DNA from: Prostheceraeus crozeri | Taxonomy: Eukaryota > Platyhelminthes > Polycladida > Euryleptidae | Length of the DNA stretch: 64,000 nt | Direction of reading: 5' to 3' | NCBI GenBank assembly: GCA_907163375.1 | Contig: CAJQUW010016165.1 | Span: 62,001-126,000, forward strand | Shown here: positions 10,755-21,336 of the stretch, piece by piece | How the letters are laid out: every line of letters starts with the position of its first letter | Position numbering within the stretch: position 1 is the first letter of the stretch | Notes under the pieces: generated by a model | Seen by the model: only the letters and a program-made list of their open reading frames with translations | What the model was told of the DNA's origin: nothing | The model's database searches: none | Made by a program: the position numbers and the translations under genes

Positions 10755-11240
10755 CTGTTTGGCTAGAAGGGAAGTATTGGAACATGTAACGTAAATGAAA
10801 TGGCACAATCTGCTGACATAATACCATAGCAATCGAACAATCAGCAGCCAGTTCAACATTCAAAAAGCCAAATTGTGCAAAGTTTTATTGACTGTTATCA
10901 ACCGGATCACACAGTAAAGAGACGCATTCGATGTCAAGTTCTACAGAGAAGTTTGTGAACGCTTTTTCATGCGCCTGCTAACTTTTTAAATAATGATCGG
11001 AGGACCCAACATTATCGAGAAAACGTTTGCGCAATGATCGGAATTCTTAGAATTTGAAGGAGTCGTGGCGATCGGATCATTTTGAAGGAATTCATAGCAA
11101 TCCGCAAGCGACGCGCGACTATTTTTCCTATCTCTGCAAGGTACTAAAAATTTCTTTTTGCCCACTTAGTAAGTCCCTGCAGGTGCCATCTTTTTGAATC
11201 AGTTTGCACTTCAGTTTGCAAAGTGATACGATTAAGCAAA
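10755..11240 (+). repeat. Dispersed repeat R2
   Basis: Near full-length inverted partner of R1. Shared blocks include CAATCTGCTGACATAATACC, ACTGTTATCAACCGGATCAC, TCAAGTTCTACAGAGAAGTT and CCACTTAGTAAGTCCCTGCA. Relative to R1 its coding-like frame is broken by stops. Confidence 0.7.
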
Positions 11241-11249
11241 CTAATTCTG

Positions 11250-11435
11250 TGGTTTGACTAGAACGGAAAGATTGGAACATGTGACGCTAATGAAATGGCA
11301 CAATCTGCTGACATAATACTATAGTAATCGAAAATTGAGCAGCCAATTCATTAAACACACCAAAGTGTGCGACGTTTCAGTGACTGTTATCAACCGGATC
11401 ACACAGCAAAGAGACACTGTCGATGTCAAATTCGT
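11250..11435 (+). repeat. Dispersed repeat R3, truncated
   Basis: A direct repeat of the first part of R2, starting at TTTGACTAGAACGGAAAGAT and reaching the ACAGCAAAGAGACACTGTCG block near 11402. It follows R2 within about 10 bp, giving a head-to-tail pair. Confidence 0.7.
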
Positions 11436-12700
11436 CCATTATTTGAGAATAAGTAAGATGATTTATCATCTATTCAGATAAAAGAAGGTAATCAATCACG
11501 GATTTCCGTACTTCATTATTTTGATATCTATAATATGTGTATTGTATTATTATATTCAGAATTATTTCAGTTTATATATTATTTTATTTTATATTTTATA
11601 TATTTGTATTATATTTCTTTTTATAGTATTTATTATTATTAATTTTCATTTTATATTTTTATTGACTAAATTTCAATGGAGATTTGACAAAATTTGCTCT
11701 ATCTATGTCTAGGCCTACTTGCATGCTTTAAGAGATTCCTACGGTCTAGGCTTGATATAGGCCATATGAGACTTTCTAAGGAATATCGATCTTCATATGC
11801 TGTAAATATATCTATTACAATGTATTAAAATAAATTGGGTACTTAAAACCGCGAATGCCACGTTCGTATAGTTTAATCATCAAGAACAGCTGTCATGACA
11901 TTTGCTGTTTTCTTGTGTTCTTTCGGCTATCCTCATCTTGCTATACCATTCTCAGACTCTAATGCGTGATACCTCATTTAGATTATCTGTAAAAAATCTT
12001 CACGATCGGCACCGTTTTTTGCAATCAATAATTCGGTTCTATCTTTTGTCACTCTTTCCATTGAAAGAAGCGAGTCGATGATTGAAAGATAAAAAGCTGG
12101 AAACCTAGACACTATTCGATTGATGTATAGGAAATGTTTGCAAGGTGTACTGCAGATGTAGAAACAGGGGATCGACGCTTTGCTTTCCCCATCGGTCCTT
12201 TTATGATATCATGTCAAGCAGTATAGATTAAATAATGACTTCAGTTTCCATCATCACATCGACGGCTTCGATATATTGACAGTTTGTGCTATTTTTAAGG
12301 CATAGAACAAAGTCAAAAGGTCGAATGACAAATCCAATTATGCCACACTGTAAATGCCTCGCCACCAAAGTCGCTACTAACTCACCACGAAACATTGGCA
12401 ATAAAAGTGAACACCAGGAAGTACGAGTGGCCAACACTCACCACGAATACAATTTCGCATGTGAGACTGCACTACTGATTTCACTACATAAGTAGACTAC
12501 GGATACAGAATTTTTTGCTATTGGAAAGGATTCACCAAATAGCTTTCCCTATAATTATTTACTAGCATTCCCCCTGATCAATTAATTTTTGTCTATTCCG
12601 AGCTATGTAATCATCAATGATGTTTTGATCATTGATACTTGAGAGACGAGGACTAAAATAAACGGTTCCAGAGAGATCATCAGGAGATACATAGAAATCA
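11436..12700. other. AT-rich sequence, no supported gene
   Basis: 11520-11690 is an almost pure A/T tract. Overlapping opposite-strand frames at 12228-12495 have no recognisable domain. Confidence 0.4.
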
Positions 12701-12792
12701 AATTTATTAGTACACAAAATTTTATTTTCATTGTAAAGGTTTCATGTGTTTCCAAATGATGTGCAACATTGTAAAAATTACATGCAAATATT

Positions 12793-12968
12793 TCAGAAAT
12801 TTACATAATCATAAAATGATAGGTACTCCTTAGCAGCAGGACTAATGAGCACTCCCACAGGGAAACCAGACAAAGTCATTTTTTTCATGAAATGCGAGCA
12901 AATATGCAAAATTCTATTCATTTGGCTCGCAAACACATGAATACCCATCTTTCGGTGGATGAGGCTAT
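12793..12968 (-). CDS. Candidate terminal exon, unknown protein
   Basis: On the minus strand a pyrimidine-rich tract and acceptor (TAACTTTTCCAG, AG at 12969-12970) open a frame of 57 codons and 2 nt ending in TGA at 12793-12795. Two AATAAA signals follow within about 90 bp, at the complements of roughly 12703-12708 and 12723-12728. This acceptor/stop/polyA arrangement is what a last coding exon looks like. The peptide includes VFASQMNRILHICSHFMKKM and ends LSFYDYVNF. It has no low-complexity bias, but I recognise no domain. No upstream exon is identified. It could be chance or a processed remnant. Confidence 0.35.
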
Positions 12969-13550
12969 CTGGAAAAGTTAACATGTATAAAATGTAAAAA
13001 TGTACATGTAGTGCGTCAAAAGAAAAAGAAGCAACTTTCTCGATTGATGTTTAGTCTGCGAGCATAGCAGCACGACTGAGAACAAGTTAATAGACAATTT
13101 CTTGAAAAAGTACCTGAACTTCGAGCTGTGTTCGATGTAGATAGAGTAAACAGCGATCACATATCTTCATCCCACAATCAATACTTCCACACCACTGGAA
13201 TGAAGAAAGATCTTCCTTCACATTACTTAAACCACAGTACGTTCGACATGACCACTGCGAACAATATCGGCTGGTGGAGTATGTTGAACGCTGATAGTTG
13301 ATTCTTTCAGCTCTCTCTGTCCTATAACTTAATTACTAACACAATTTCATAACAAATTTTGTAGTCAACAAATCATCAATCAAGATTAATTGTAATCTTA
13401 TCTTTTCAACGTGTAGAACACAGTGCTGTATTCGATGCAGAAATACGCAGCAGGCAAAAAAGACGGCATGATCAATGCGAACAAAAAATAAGGATAGCTA
13501 GACCTGTTTCGTGTGATAGGCATTTATTCAACATTCAGCTACACTAAACA
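12969..13550. other. No recognisable gene
   Basis: If the exon at 12793-12968 is real, this would be its upstream intron. No further exon was recognised. Confidence 0.3.
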
Positions 13551-14263
13551 GTCCGGCAGCCACAATGATTTTCTCCAGGGAAAGAGGCCGAAACTGAAAC
13601 TTTCACAGAATGCGTATATCCTGTGCCTACTACGAATCTGCACGTCTATCGAGTTCTGCCTAGTTCCTCTTCTTGTCAGACACGATCAAGGAAAGGCACA
13701 TTTTAATCCAATGGGATGCAGATTGGAGTTTTTGCTAAAATGAAACTCTCTATGTTTTCTACTACTGAGTGAAAAGTCTAGAGTAATAATTTTTGACATG
13801 GAATGTCTTCAGGTTATTTCCTATCGTGTTTATGTGTTATTATCATGCTTCTTATCGGCGATGTATAGAAGAATGTGGTCAAGTACGAATCAAATTGACA
13901 AAAATGCTTGTGCTTGTCGACATAAAAAGCTTGCCAATTCAACATGTATTTAGCCTCATAGACAGAAGTACCTGAACATGATAGGAAATGACCTGAGGAA
14001 ATTCCATGTCAAAAATCATGGCTTTAAACTTAGTACTTTCACTCAGCATAAGAAAGCATAAAAAGTTTCATTTTTGCCAAAAACTTCAATCTGAGTCCAT
14101 TGGATTAACATGTGTATTACTTTGATCCTGCCTGACAAGAAGAGAAACCAGGCAGAACACGGCAGGCCTGCAAATTTGTAGTAGGCATAGGGTAAACGTA
14201 ATTCTGTGAAAATCTCACTTTTGGCCTGGCTCCCTGCAGAAACTCACTGTGTCTGCCGGAGTA
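13551..14263. mobile_element. Foldback (long inverted repeat) element
   Basis: The arms 13551-13832 and 13979-14263 are imperfect inverted copies of each other around a loop of about 150 bp. Matching blocks are TCCGGCAGNCACANTGA at the tips, TTCACAGAAT, the GTGCCTACTACGAATCTGCA/CTATGCCTACTACAAATTTG pair, TTAATCCAATGG and TGACATGGAAT. There is no coding frame. The same family is present at 1021-3128 and as a lone end at 3571-3632. I could not identify a clear target-site duplication, so the superfamily is open. Confidence 0.75.
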
Positions 14264-16760
14264 GCACCTCTTGTGATCTAAAATAAGTTGTTTAGTTATT
14301 GATTTAAGTTTTCGCTCATTTAATTTAATTTAATTACTTAGCCACTGTTGTATGCTAGATTGCTTAAATACATAGAGCATTTTAGGCAAACCATATAGTA
14401 TGATTTGAATAAAGTTTCTGAACTGCCACGACACTTACTCTAGAAAAGTCATTAGATTTAGGTCGTTTGGTCGCTTTATCTGATTTAATTTTCTAAATTT
14501 TGAAATAACGTATGCCCGCTTATATAAGCCCACAGACCATGGCGATTATGTTGAATTCATGTTTCTCGCTAAGCTGTGGACTCATAAGTACTGAAGAATT
14601 TTCTGCAACAATGCATGCATGTTTGAAAAGAAATAGCCGTTTAGTACTTATCAGAAAAGTGAAATAGAACTTACAATCAGAGTTTTACCATATTCATGCA
14701 TGTACAGTATAAGATGTTGACATGGAACTATTTTAGCGACATCAGTGGATCGCATGAGTACCACTGAAGCTTACGATGGTGAACTTCATGCTGCACATTG
14801 TTATAGTCAAATTCAATCACATGTGAAAAATTTACCCTGAGAGGGCATCGGAAAACTCCATTCTAGATGCTTGATGCAAATTACGGAAATTCAAAATTTG
14901 CAGCATTGCAAACACCAAAAAGTCAACTCTCAGCTCTCAAAAGAGATAGCACACTGAGACTATACTGCTTCAACGCCATATACTTGGATTATCTTTGACA
15001 TGAGAGCGGATGTCAAATTTACTTTAACTACCCAAACGAAGATTGCGTCATAATTTTGCAATACGATAATGCAATTGTTCTATATCTACACATTACGAAA
15101 TCTCACTTAATAATAAGACAATTGAGAACACAGAAATTCTATCAAACTCATAACTATTTTATTAATTCGTACTATATGTATTTTTTAAAACAGATCGAAA
15201 TCTTCCCTTAGGTTGCACAAAGAATTTTTGATTTCGGTGACATAGATAATCCAAGTGTGACATTGGAGCAATTTAACTCAATGAGATCTTTCACACGGGC
15301 CTTATAGGAGACTTATAGGAAGCGGTTCACGGTCGTCAATTTCATTAGTAGGCCTACTCATGCGCACTACTAATGACGCAAAATTGTCCAGATCAACAGC
15401 GCATTTCACATTTTTGAGAGTAATGAAATGTTTGTCTCTCTCTATTTGTGTTTTCATATACTTTGGCAAGTGCAAGCAAAACGGAATATCTGCTCAAGTA
15501 AACATATGATGACACAAGATTTAAAAATGAAAATAATGGTGTTAAAAAATGCACAAGTATTTTTTTTTGAAATCAAGAAAATTAAACTAGATCGAATGAC
15601 CAAACAAACACTTGTGATGATTAAATAGCAAAATCAAATGAGCAAAACCATTCAAATTCTAGAAAACTAATTTCAATGAGCAAATACAGGGTGTCCAGTT
15701 AAGGACACTGGATTTAACTCCTTTAACACTGGATTTTATTGATTTGTTGCCTAGAATATCTACATAGGTATGCAACTTCATTTTGCATTGTCGGTTTACA
15801 CTTGCATATTTGCTAATTATGAAGATTGTAAAATTCTGAAAATGTCTTCAGACTTGAACTACAGTGCGCGACAGCAAGTTGGAAACTTGGCATAAATCTA
15901 CGGACACGTATTTTATCCAACACCTAAAAATTGTTTACTATTAGGAAATGTCGACAAATTTATAATCATCTGAAAGAGAATTTTCGGATCTATCATTTGA
16001 ATGTTGTTGAATCAATTGTTTTTGAAATTGGTGTTTCCTAGAGGCCCATAAACCCGAAAGACCCAAATTTTCTTTTACTTGTTTTGACAAGCACATAAAT
16101 CAATTTGAAACATTCTGCTTGTGATATTCAAAACCGTCACAAAATAGGCTTTCGGAAAATATATAGTTTGAAAGTGTTTTCTCGAAGTTAGTAGGCAATA
16201 TTTTGAAATTAGTATAGATAGAAAATGTGGCGATTTTTCATTTTCAGAATGTGTTGCGATAATATCAGAAATAGCGCTGTTAACTAACTGGTGGCATTTA
16301 TTTACCTCAAAACTAGTGTTTTCTGCTTTTGTTGGGTAAATCTAAGGCCCTTCGAAGACATTTTGTTCAAATCTGTAATGATTTGAAATATTAAATTAAT
16401 ACACTCTTAACAATTCATTTTCTAGACAGCTGCCCGTTTCTTGTATTATCGGATTTCTTCGTATCATTCTTGTTTTTTATGAGGTAAGTGTTGGTCTGAT
16501 TACTGATCAGTATATTACACGAATGTACCTTTCTGAACTTTATCAGCCAGCTTTTAATAGAGTAGGTAAATAAAAAACGATGTTTTAATCACAACTGTCC
16601 ACACAGTAGGTCTAGGCATCTCTCTCTGAGTTGTAAGCCGTAGAGAATGTTGCAGGCCGCTGTAGGTAGGTTGTTGGAAACGTTGAATAGCCTAGAAATA
16701 TACCGTACTAATGATGTGGTATACCGCGAATCATAAAAATCATAAACAATTCTTATACAA
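14264..16760. other. No recognisable gene
   Basis: About 2.5 kb without supportable coding or RNA features. TACAGGGTGTCCAGTTAAGG at 15686-15705 resembles the outer end of a DNA transposon, and the transposase-like pseudogene follows 1.1 kb later. I could not prove that this is its left terminus. Confidence 0.35.
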
Positions 16761-16784
16761 CAATTTTCTCAGCAAAACTGTCGA

Positions 16785-16840
16785 CGGGTCGGATTCGAAC
16801 TTTTGACCTTTTGACTACCATCTCGCCACCATATTGCAAA
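16785..16840 (-). repeat. tRNA-like SINE head or tRNA pseudogene
   Basis: On the minus strand TGGTGGCGAGATGGTAGTC (16813-16831, A-box-like) is followed by GTTCGAATCC (16791-16800, B box). The T-arm stem does not pair and no acceptor stem is visible, so it is not a functional tRNA. It overlaps the start of the neighbouring transposase-like frame, which suggests it truncated that gene. Confidence 0.4.
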
Positions 16841-18173
16841 GGTTGTTGAAAAACAACGTATTGTGGCTGGCATACAGGCATCACGTGTTGGAACTTATTT
16901 TGAAAAGCATATGCACGTCTCTGTTTGGAACATCAACGGGACCTGAAAATTCGGAATTCAGAGCATTCCAGCAGGCTTGGGAGAACATCGATCAGCGAAG
17001 GCGTAAGATATTGGAACTTGATGGATGACTGCAAATCAGACGAGACAAATGTCTTCATGAACTGAAGTCGCTCAGGTAAGTGCTATCTGCCGCGAAGAAT
17101 CTAAGTAGGCCTAAGCTTACACTTGCAAAATAACAACATACCAGAATGTTATGAAATATGTATTAATTATTACTATAATAGATAATCATCATCATTGTCA
17201 TTAACATTATCATTGCAACTATACCGGTATGTACTTTGTAATAATGTGTATCACTAACCACTGACAATAAACGTTTGCATTCATTTACATTAGAAGCCAT
17301 CAAATCACAAAAGAAGCTGCATTGTGTATCGAAATGAATGACATATATTCGTAGATATAGTAATGCTCGAAAAAAGAAATGTCAAATAAATACTGATTCG
17401 GTTTCAAGTGGCAATCGTTTTTCTCGGTGGAGCATTGACATCACCCCTGCGGAAGCCTGGGCCGCATCATCATGCCCGCTGGATGTCTTGCATCTTGTAT
17501 TATGGGAAAATGTTGATGTTTTCAGGCAAAATGAATTACGATAGTGAGAAAATTGAAAAGCTCATTCGGGCAATGAAATCCATTTGTCTTTTTTACGTAC
17601 TGCCATGGCTCAGTACCAATTCAGCTCCTGAAGATTGTTCTGTGATCTACAATTGTACTCGGACATGCAAAGATATCACTTCAGTGATTCACAAGTTTCG
17701 ACAGCCGCTCTGACTGTCATGGATCGCCATCGGTGGTACCTTACACCGGAACTGTCAGTGTTCGGACTATTTTGTAACAAAATATCTGACACTGACAAAG
17801 AGGAGGCTGCAGGAAAACTATTTCAGTTTCCGAAATACTTTTCTTCGGAGAAGCCACAGTTTCCACAAGAACCTGTTATTGGAGTGGATAATGAATTGTC
17901 TGACTTCATCAATGGCCGATCATGGCTGTTGTTTCAACTTATGAAAATGGGAGGAGAAGGACAACACCTGTGGCTAATGATGCCAATTTTCAAGTCATGG
18001 CCAAGCTTGTGGGACAGCTTCCGGTTGTCAACGATCCTGTAGAACGTTCTGTGAAACTCATGGAAGACTTTGTAAAAACCATCACAAAGGATGAAATACA
18101 GAGACAGTTCTTGTTGCAAATTGTAGAGAAAAACAGGAAGACAAACCCTGTGATGAAGAAATGCGCTTTTTGA
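16834..18173 (+). pseudogene. Transposase-like protein remnant
   Basis: Consecutive pieces of one protein lie in different frames: 16834-17028 (LWLAYRHHVLELILKS, then SLFGTSTGPE), 17408-17713 (LRKPGPHHHARWMSC), 17700-17930 (DRHRWYLTPELSVFGLF) and 17922-18173 (VVNDPVERSVKLMEDFVKTI, then QRQFLLQIVEKNRK). I recognise this order of motifs from a widespread set of unannotated invertebrate predicted proteins that look transposon-derived, probably with an RNase H-like core. I cannot name the superfamily with confidence. The expected upstream part with the first acidic residue is missing, cut at a tRNA-like SINE. Several frameshifts and stops make it a pseudogene. Possible outer ends are near 15686 and 18655 (AATCACCCTATC), but the inverted match between them is weak. 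Confidence 0.5.
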
Positions 18174-18660
18174 TTGAATCTGATGATCTGATGTAGATTA
18201 TTGGTACTTGCATGTCCTCTGTGCATAGAGATCAATTTTCGATTCATTCATGCATACATGTACTTTGATCACCCATTGGAATTGTCTTTCATGAATATTT
18301 TGAACACTACTATTGAGGGCCGTAATAAGTAGAATATAGGGGCACTTCAATATAAGATAGCTTTAACAGGAATAGCTGCAGACTATCAAAAACAACATCA
18401 GAGAAAAATTTGTATTATGTTTTGACGAGAGAAATGGTATACATTGCCAATTCAGTATTTTGACATAGATATCGAATACATGAAAAATTGGCAAAAATGC
18501 CAAAAATGACAAAAAATGAAAACTTTGGCCCTGTTGCGCGACCTCTAAACCTAAATATTTTTCAAAAAAAGTTTACGTGTCATCATTGTGGACATAAAGG
18601 AACACTTTAAGCCCTTCACCCATAGAGATTTCAAAATTTCGATTTTTTTGAATCACCCTA
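18174..18660. other. No recognisable gene
   Basis: Probably the 3' flank of the transposase-like remnant. A T-rich segment ends in GAATCACCCTATC at about 18650-18662, which resembles a DNA transposon tip. Confidence 0.3.
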
Positions 18661-20440
18661 TCAATGCATCATAATCTATATGACAATCTCAAACTTGAGG
18701 GATGGGGCAGAATGAATGCAAACTTGCGTCTCATACAAATCTTGAAATAATGAAGCTGCATGATGCATCTATGAATGGTATATTAAATGTGCTTTGTTTA
18801 CGAATGGATTATATTCAAAAGTTATCAAAATACAGACCGCTTCGTTAATCTCTGCACAATGGATCAATATAAACCCTTATTGCGAAAACATGCCTTGCCT
18901 CGACATTTGGCAAAAATGTTTAGATAGGGAAGGCAAAGTGTATGATGGATCTTGGATCATTAGACACTTGGCTTCCCAATATAAATATAATAGACCGCAA
19001 TATTTCATGAAGTTTTATTAACCCGTGGATGCTTGAAAAATGTCTTTTCCGTTAATGCATACTATGTTCTCGAAGACCCAAATAAAAAAAAAATAAAATT
19101 AAGCACTTTTTTCGTCAAATTCAAGTCTTTCAATGACCTTCAAGACAGCCGTTTTAAGCCATGTAATGTGACACATGATACACAAAGTTGTAATCATGTC
19201 AATCTCAGCGTCATAGCTGCACTTAGTCACCGTTAACCATTCATTGAATCAAAAGCTAATCCATTTAATGTATAAAATACTTAAACCGATATAGTTTGCA
19301 AAGTTAAGTTCACAAAGTGATGCTGGTTCACAGAAATTAGCTGAGGTGAATCCCCTAATGATGAAATTAAAAATATGTCAATGAGTTTAGTCGTTACATG
19401 AAGACATTAAGACATGAAGCACTTCTTAATTAAAAGCATCCCTGTCATCAACGTGAAAGTTCTGCTTGCAGTGCGTTTGAATACATACATTACATAGATA
19501 TTTCTAGGTCGCAATAAGGGTCCGGCTATTTGGGTCCGTCAGGCTTATTGGTTTCTGTAGGTATTTCAATTTTTTGAGGAAATTGCAAGATGTAAACGTC
19601 AGGTTTCTAATTATCATATAGATAATTTTTAGAAGTTCGACGCCACAATTTTCTGAGATAACTGTGAGTCTTTATTTCATTGTGAGAAAAATAGCAATAG
19701 ATATCAAATATCGATTCGTACAAGATTGATCACATATCGTACATTATATATTACGATAAAAAAGTGCTTTAAATTAAGCATTTTTCATAGACATCTAATT
19801 AGTCACATATCACCTGTGAAATACTCACATTGACTTAGTTTGTGTGATATCAACGCTCTTGCATCTATGTATATTAAGTTTTCAAATACAGATAACACGG
19901 ACAGGCAAATCCTCGATATTTTTGAGTCAGTGAAAGTTTTTGATCTCACTACTTGCAAAATAATAGTAACATTAGTGTGATCTTTATTGACAAAAGGCCT
20001 TAAATCAACGTACTTTAGACATAATTGATGCTTTCTTTTAACCTTGTGCTGGTATGGCTTTAGTATATAAAGCATACTACACTTGAAATAACATACGAAA
20101 AGCACACAAATATATACTCAAAACACCAAAAAAATATTTGGAATGCATCCTTCGTACGTGATTGGTATTGAGCGATTTACAGTGTAGGATTATAATCACA
20201 CTAAAAATCGCTGGATACAAAAATAACATACAAATTGATGCCAAACTCACATACAATTTGAAACTAACATCTGATACCAGATTCTGGTCTGTTTTTCATA
20301 CCACATCTCACTTACTTTCGTATACGATTGATATGTAACGATACGAACTATTCTATCTGTGATTGGCTGTTTTATTCTGAAATACAAATAGTTGGTATGT
20401 CTTTTATACGAGACCCGATGCAAATTCATCCTTGTTCGTA
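18661..20440 (+). repeat. Composite repeat, copy A
   Basis: This region recurs at 50475-52318. Segment b (18862-20440) is present there in inverted orientation, whereas segment a (18661-18870) is present at 52107-52318 in direct orientation. The right part, about 19805-20184, is the right end of the CACTGTAAATCGCT MITE family, ending AGCGATTTACAGTG + TA at 20171-20186. It is followed after 14 bp by the left end of another MITE copy. No coding frame is supported. Confidence 0.75.
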
Positions 20441-21193
20441 TGGCTCTGGTATGTGTTTGGTATGTGCAGCTTCAAGTCACATAGCAAAAAATATGTATAC
20501 ATTACATACTACTGTCAAATAACTTTTTTCGGTAATACCAGTCGTGAATATTTTTCGTTTGATAGAGGGAAATTTAAGTACATTACATTTATTGTGAATT
20601 ATAATATGCTCCACGAATATGTCGTCATTGCTACTTGTCTAGCAACATCAACAGGACGTTTAGATAACTCTATTTTATGACCCAAGTTATTAAACATCAT
20701 ATCATTTAAACGATATCTTTAGTGAAATTTTGATGACTTATATATCTCAAACATGACTATTTTTGCGTTCATGAATTATAATGTGTTTTTATTACGGATT
20801 GATAATATGCTTAATTTCAAAATTACATAATGCTTAATTGTTGATGGTTGAAATCTTATTGATTATTCATGAAATGCCTTAGACTTACGTGTATTAAAAT
20901 CGAATTCAGTATTGAAAGTATGAATCTTGAATGTCATTATCGCACTACTTACAGAACAGTAGTAACATAAGTCTGATCTTTATTGACAAAAAGCCTTAAA
21001 TCAACATATATTAGAAATCATTGATGCTTTCCTTTAACATTGTGCTAGTATGGCTTTTGTATGTAAAGCATACCACATTTGAAATAACATACGAAAAGCA
21101 TACAAATATATACCAAGAGAATGCAGAAATATACCAAAACAGTACTTTGGTATGCATCCTTCTTATGTGATTGGCATTGAGCGATTTACAGTG
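20199..21193. mobile_element. Tc1/mariner-type MITE, copy B (995 bp)
   Basis: The left end CACTAAAAATCGCT (one substitution from the family consensus CACTGTAAATCGCT outside the conserved part) and the right end AGCGATTTACAGTG at 21180-21193 are followed by TA. The interior carries the family's many CGTATG/CATACG words and the segment CAATTGTTGATGGTTG near 20836. It is non-coding. Single-copy divergence from the array copies shows it is an independent insertion. Confidence 0.75.
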
Positions 21194-21336
21194 TATCCGA
21201 AGTTTTCAGATGCAGTTGACACGGACAAGCAAATCCTCGATTTTTTGAGACGGCTTTCAAAAAGATGATCTATATCATCAAAATAATTTTACTTTTCCTA
21301 CCACAAAATGTCCCGTAACCGACGCTTCCTCGCGAT

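Noticed and set aside
15686-18662. A single transposon from CAGGGTGTCC to AATCACCCTATC
   Set aside because: The two candidate tips match over only about six bases and no target duplication is visible, so the boundaries remain unproven.
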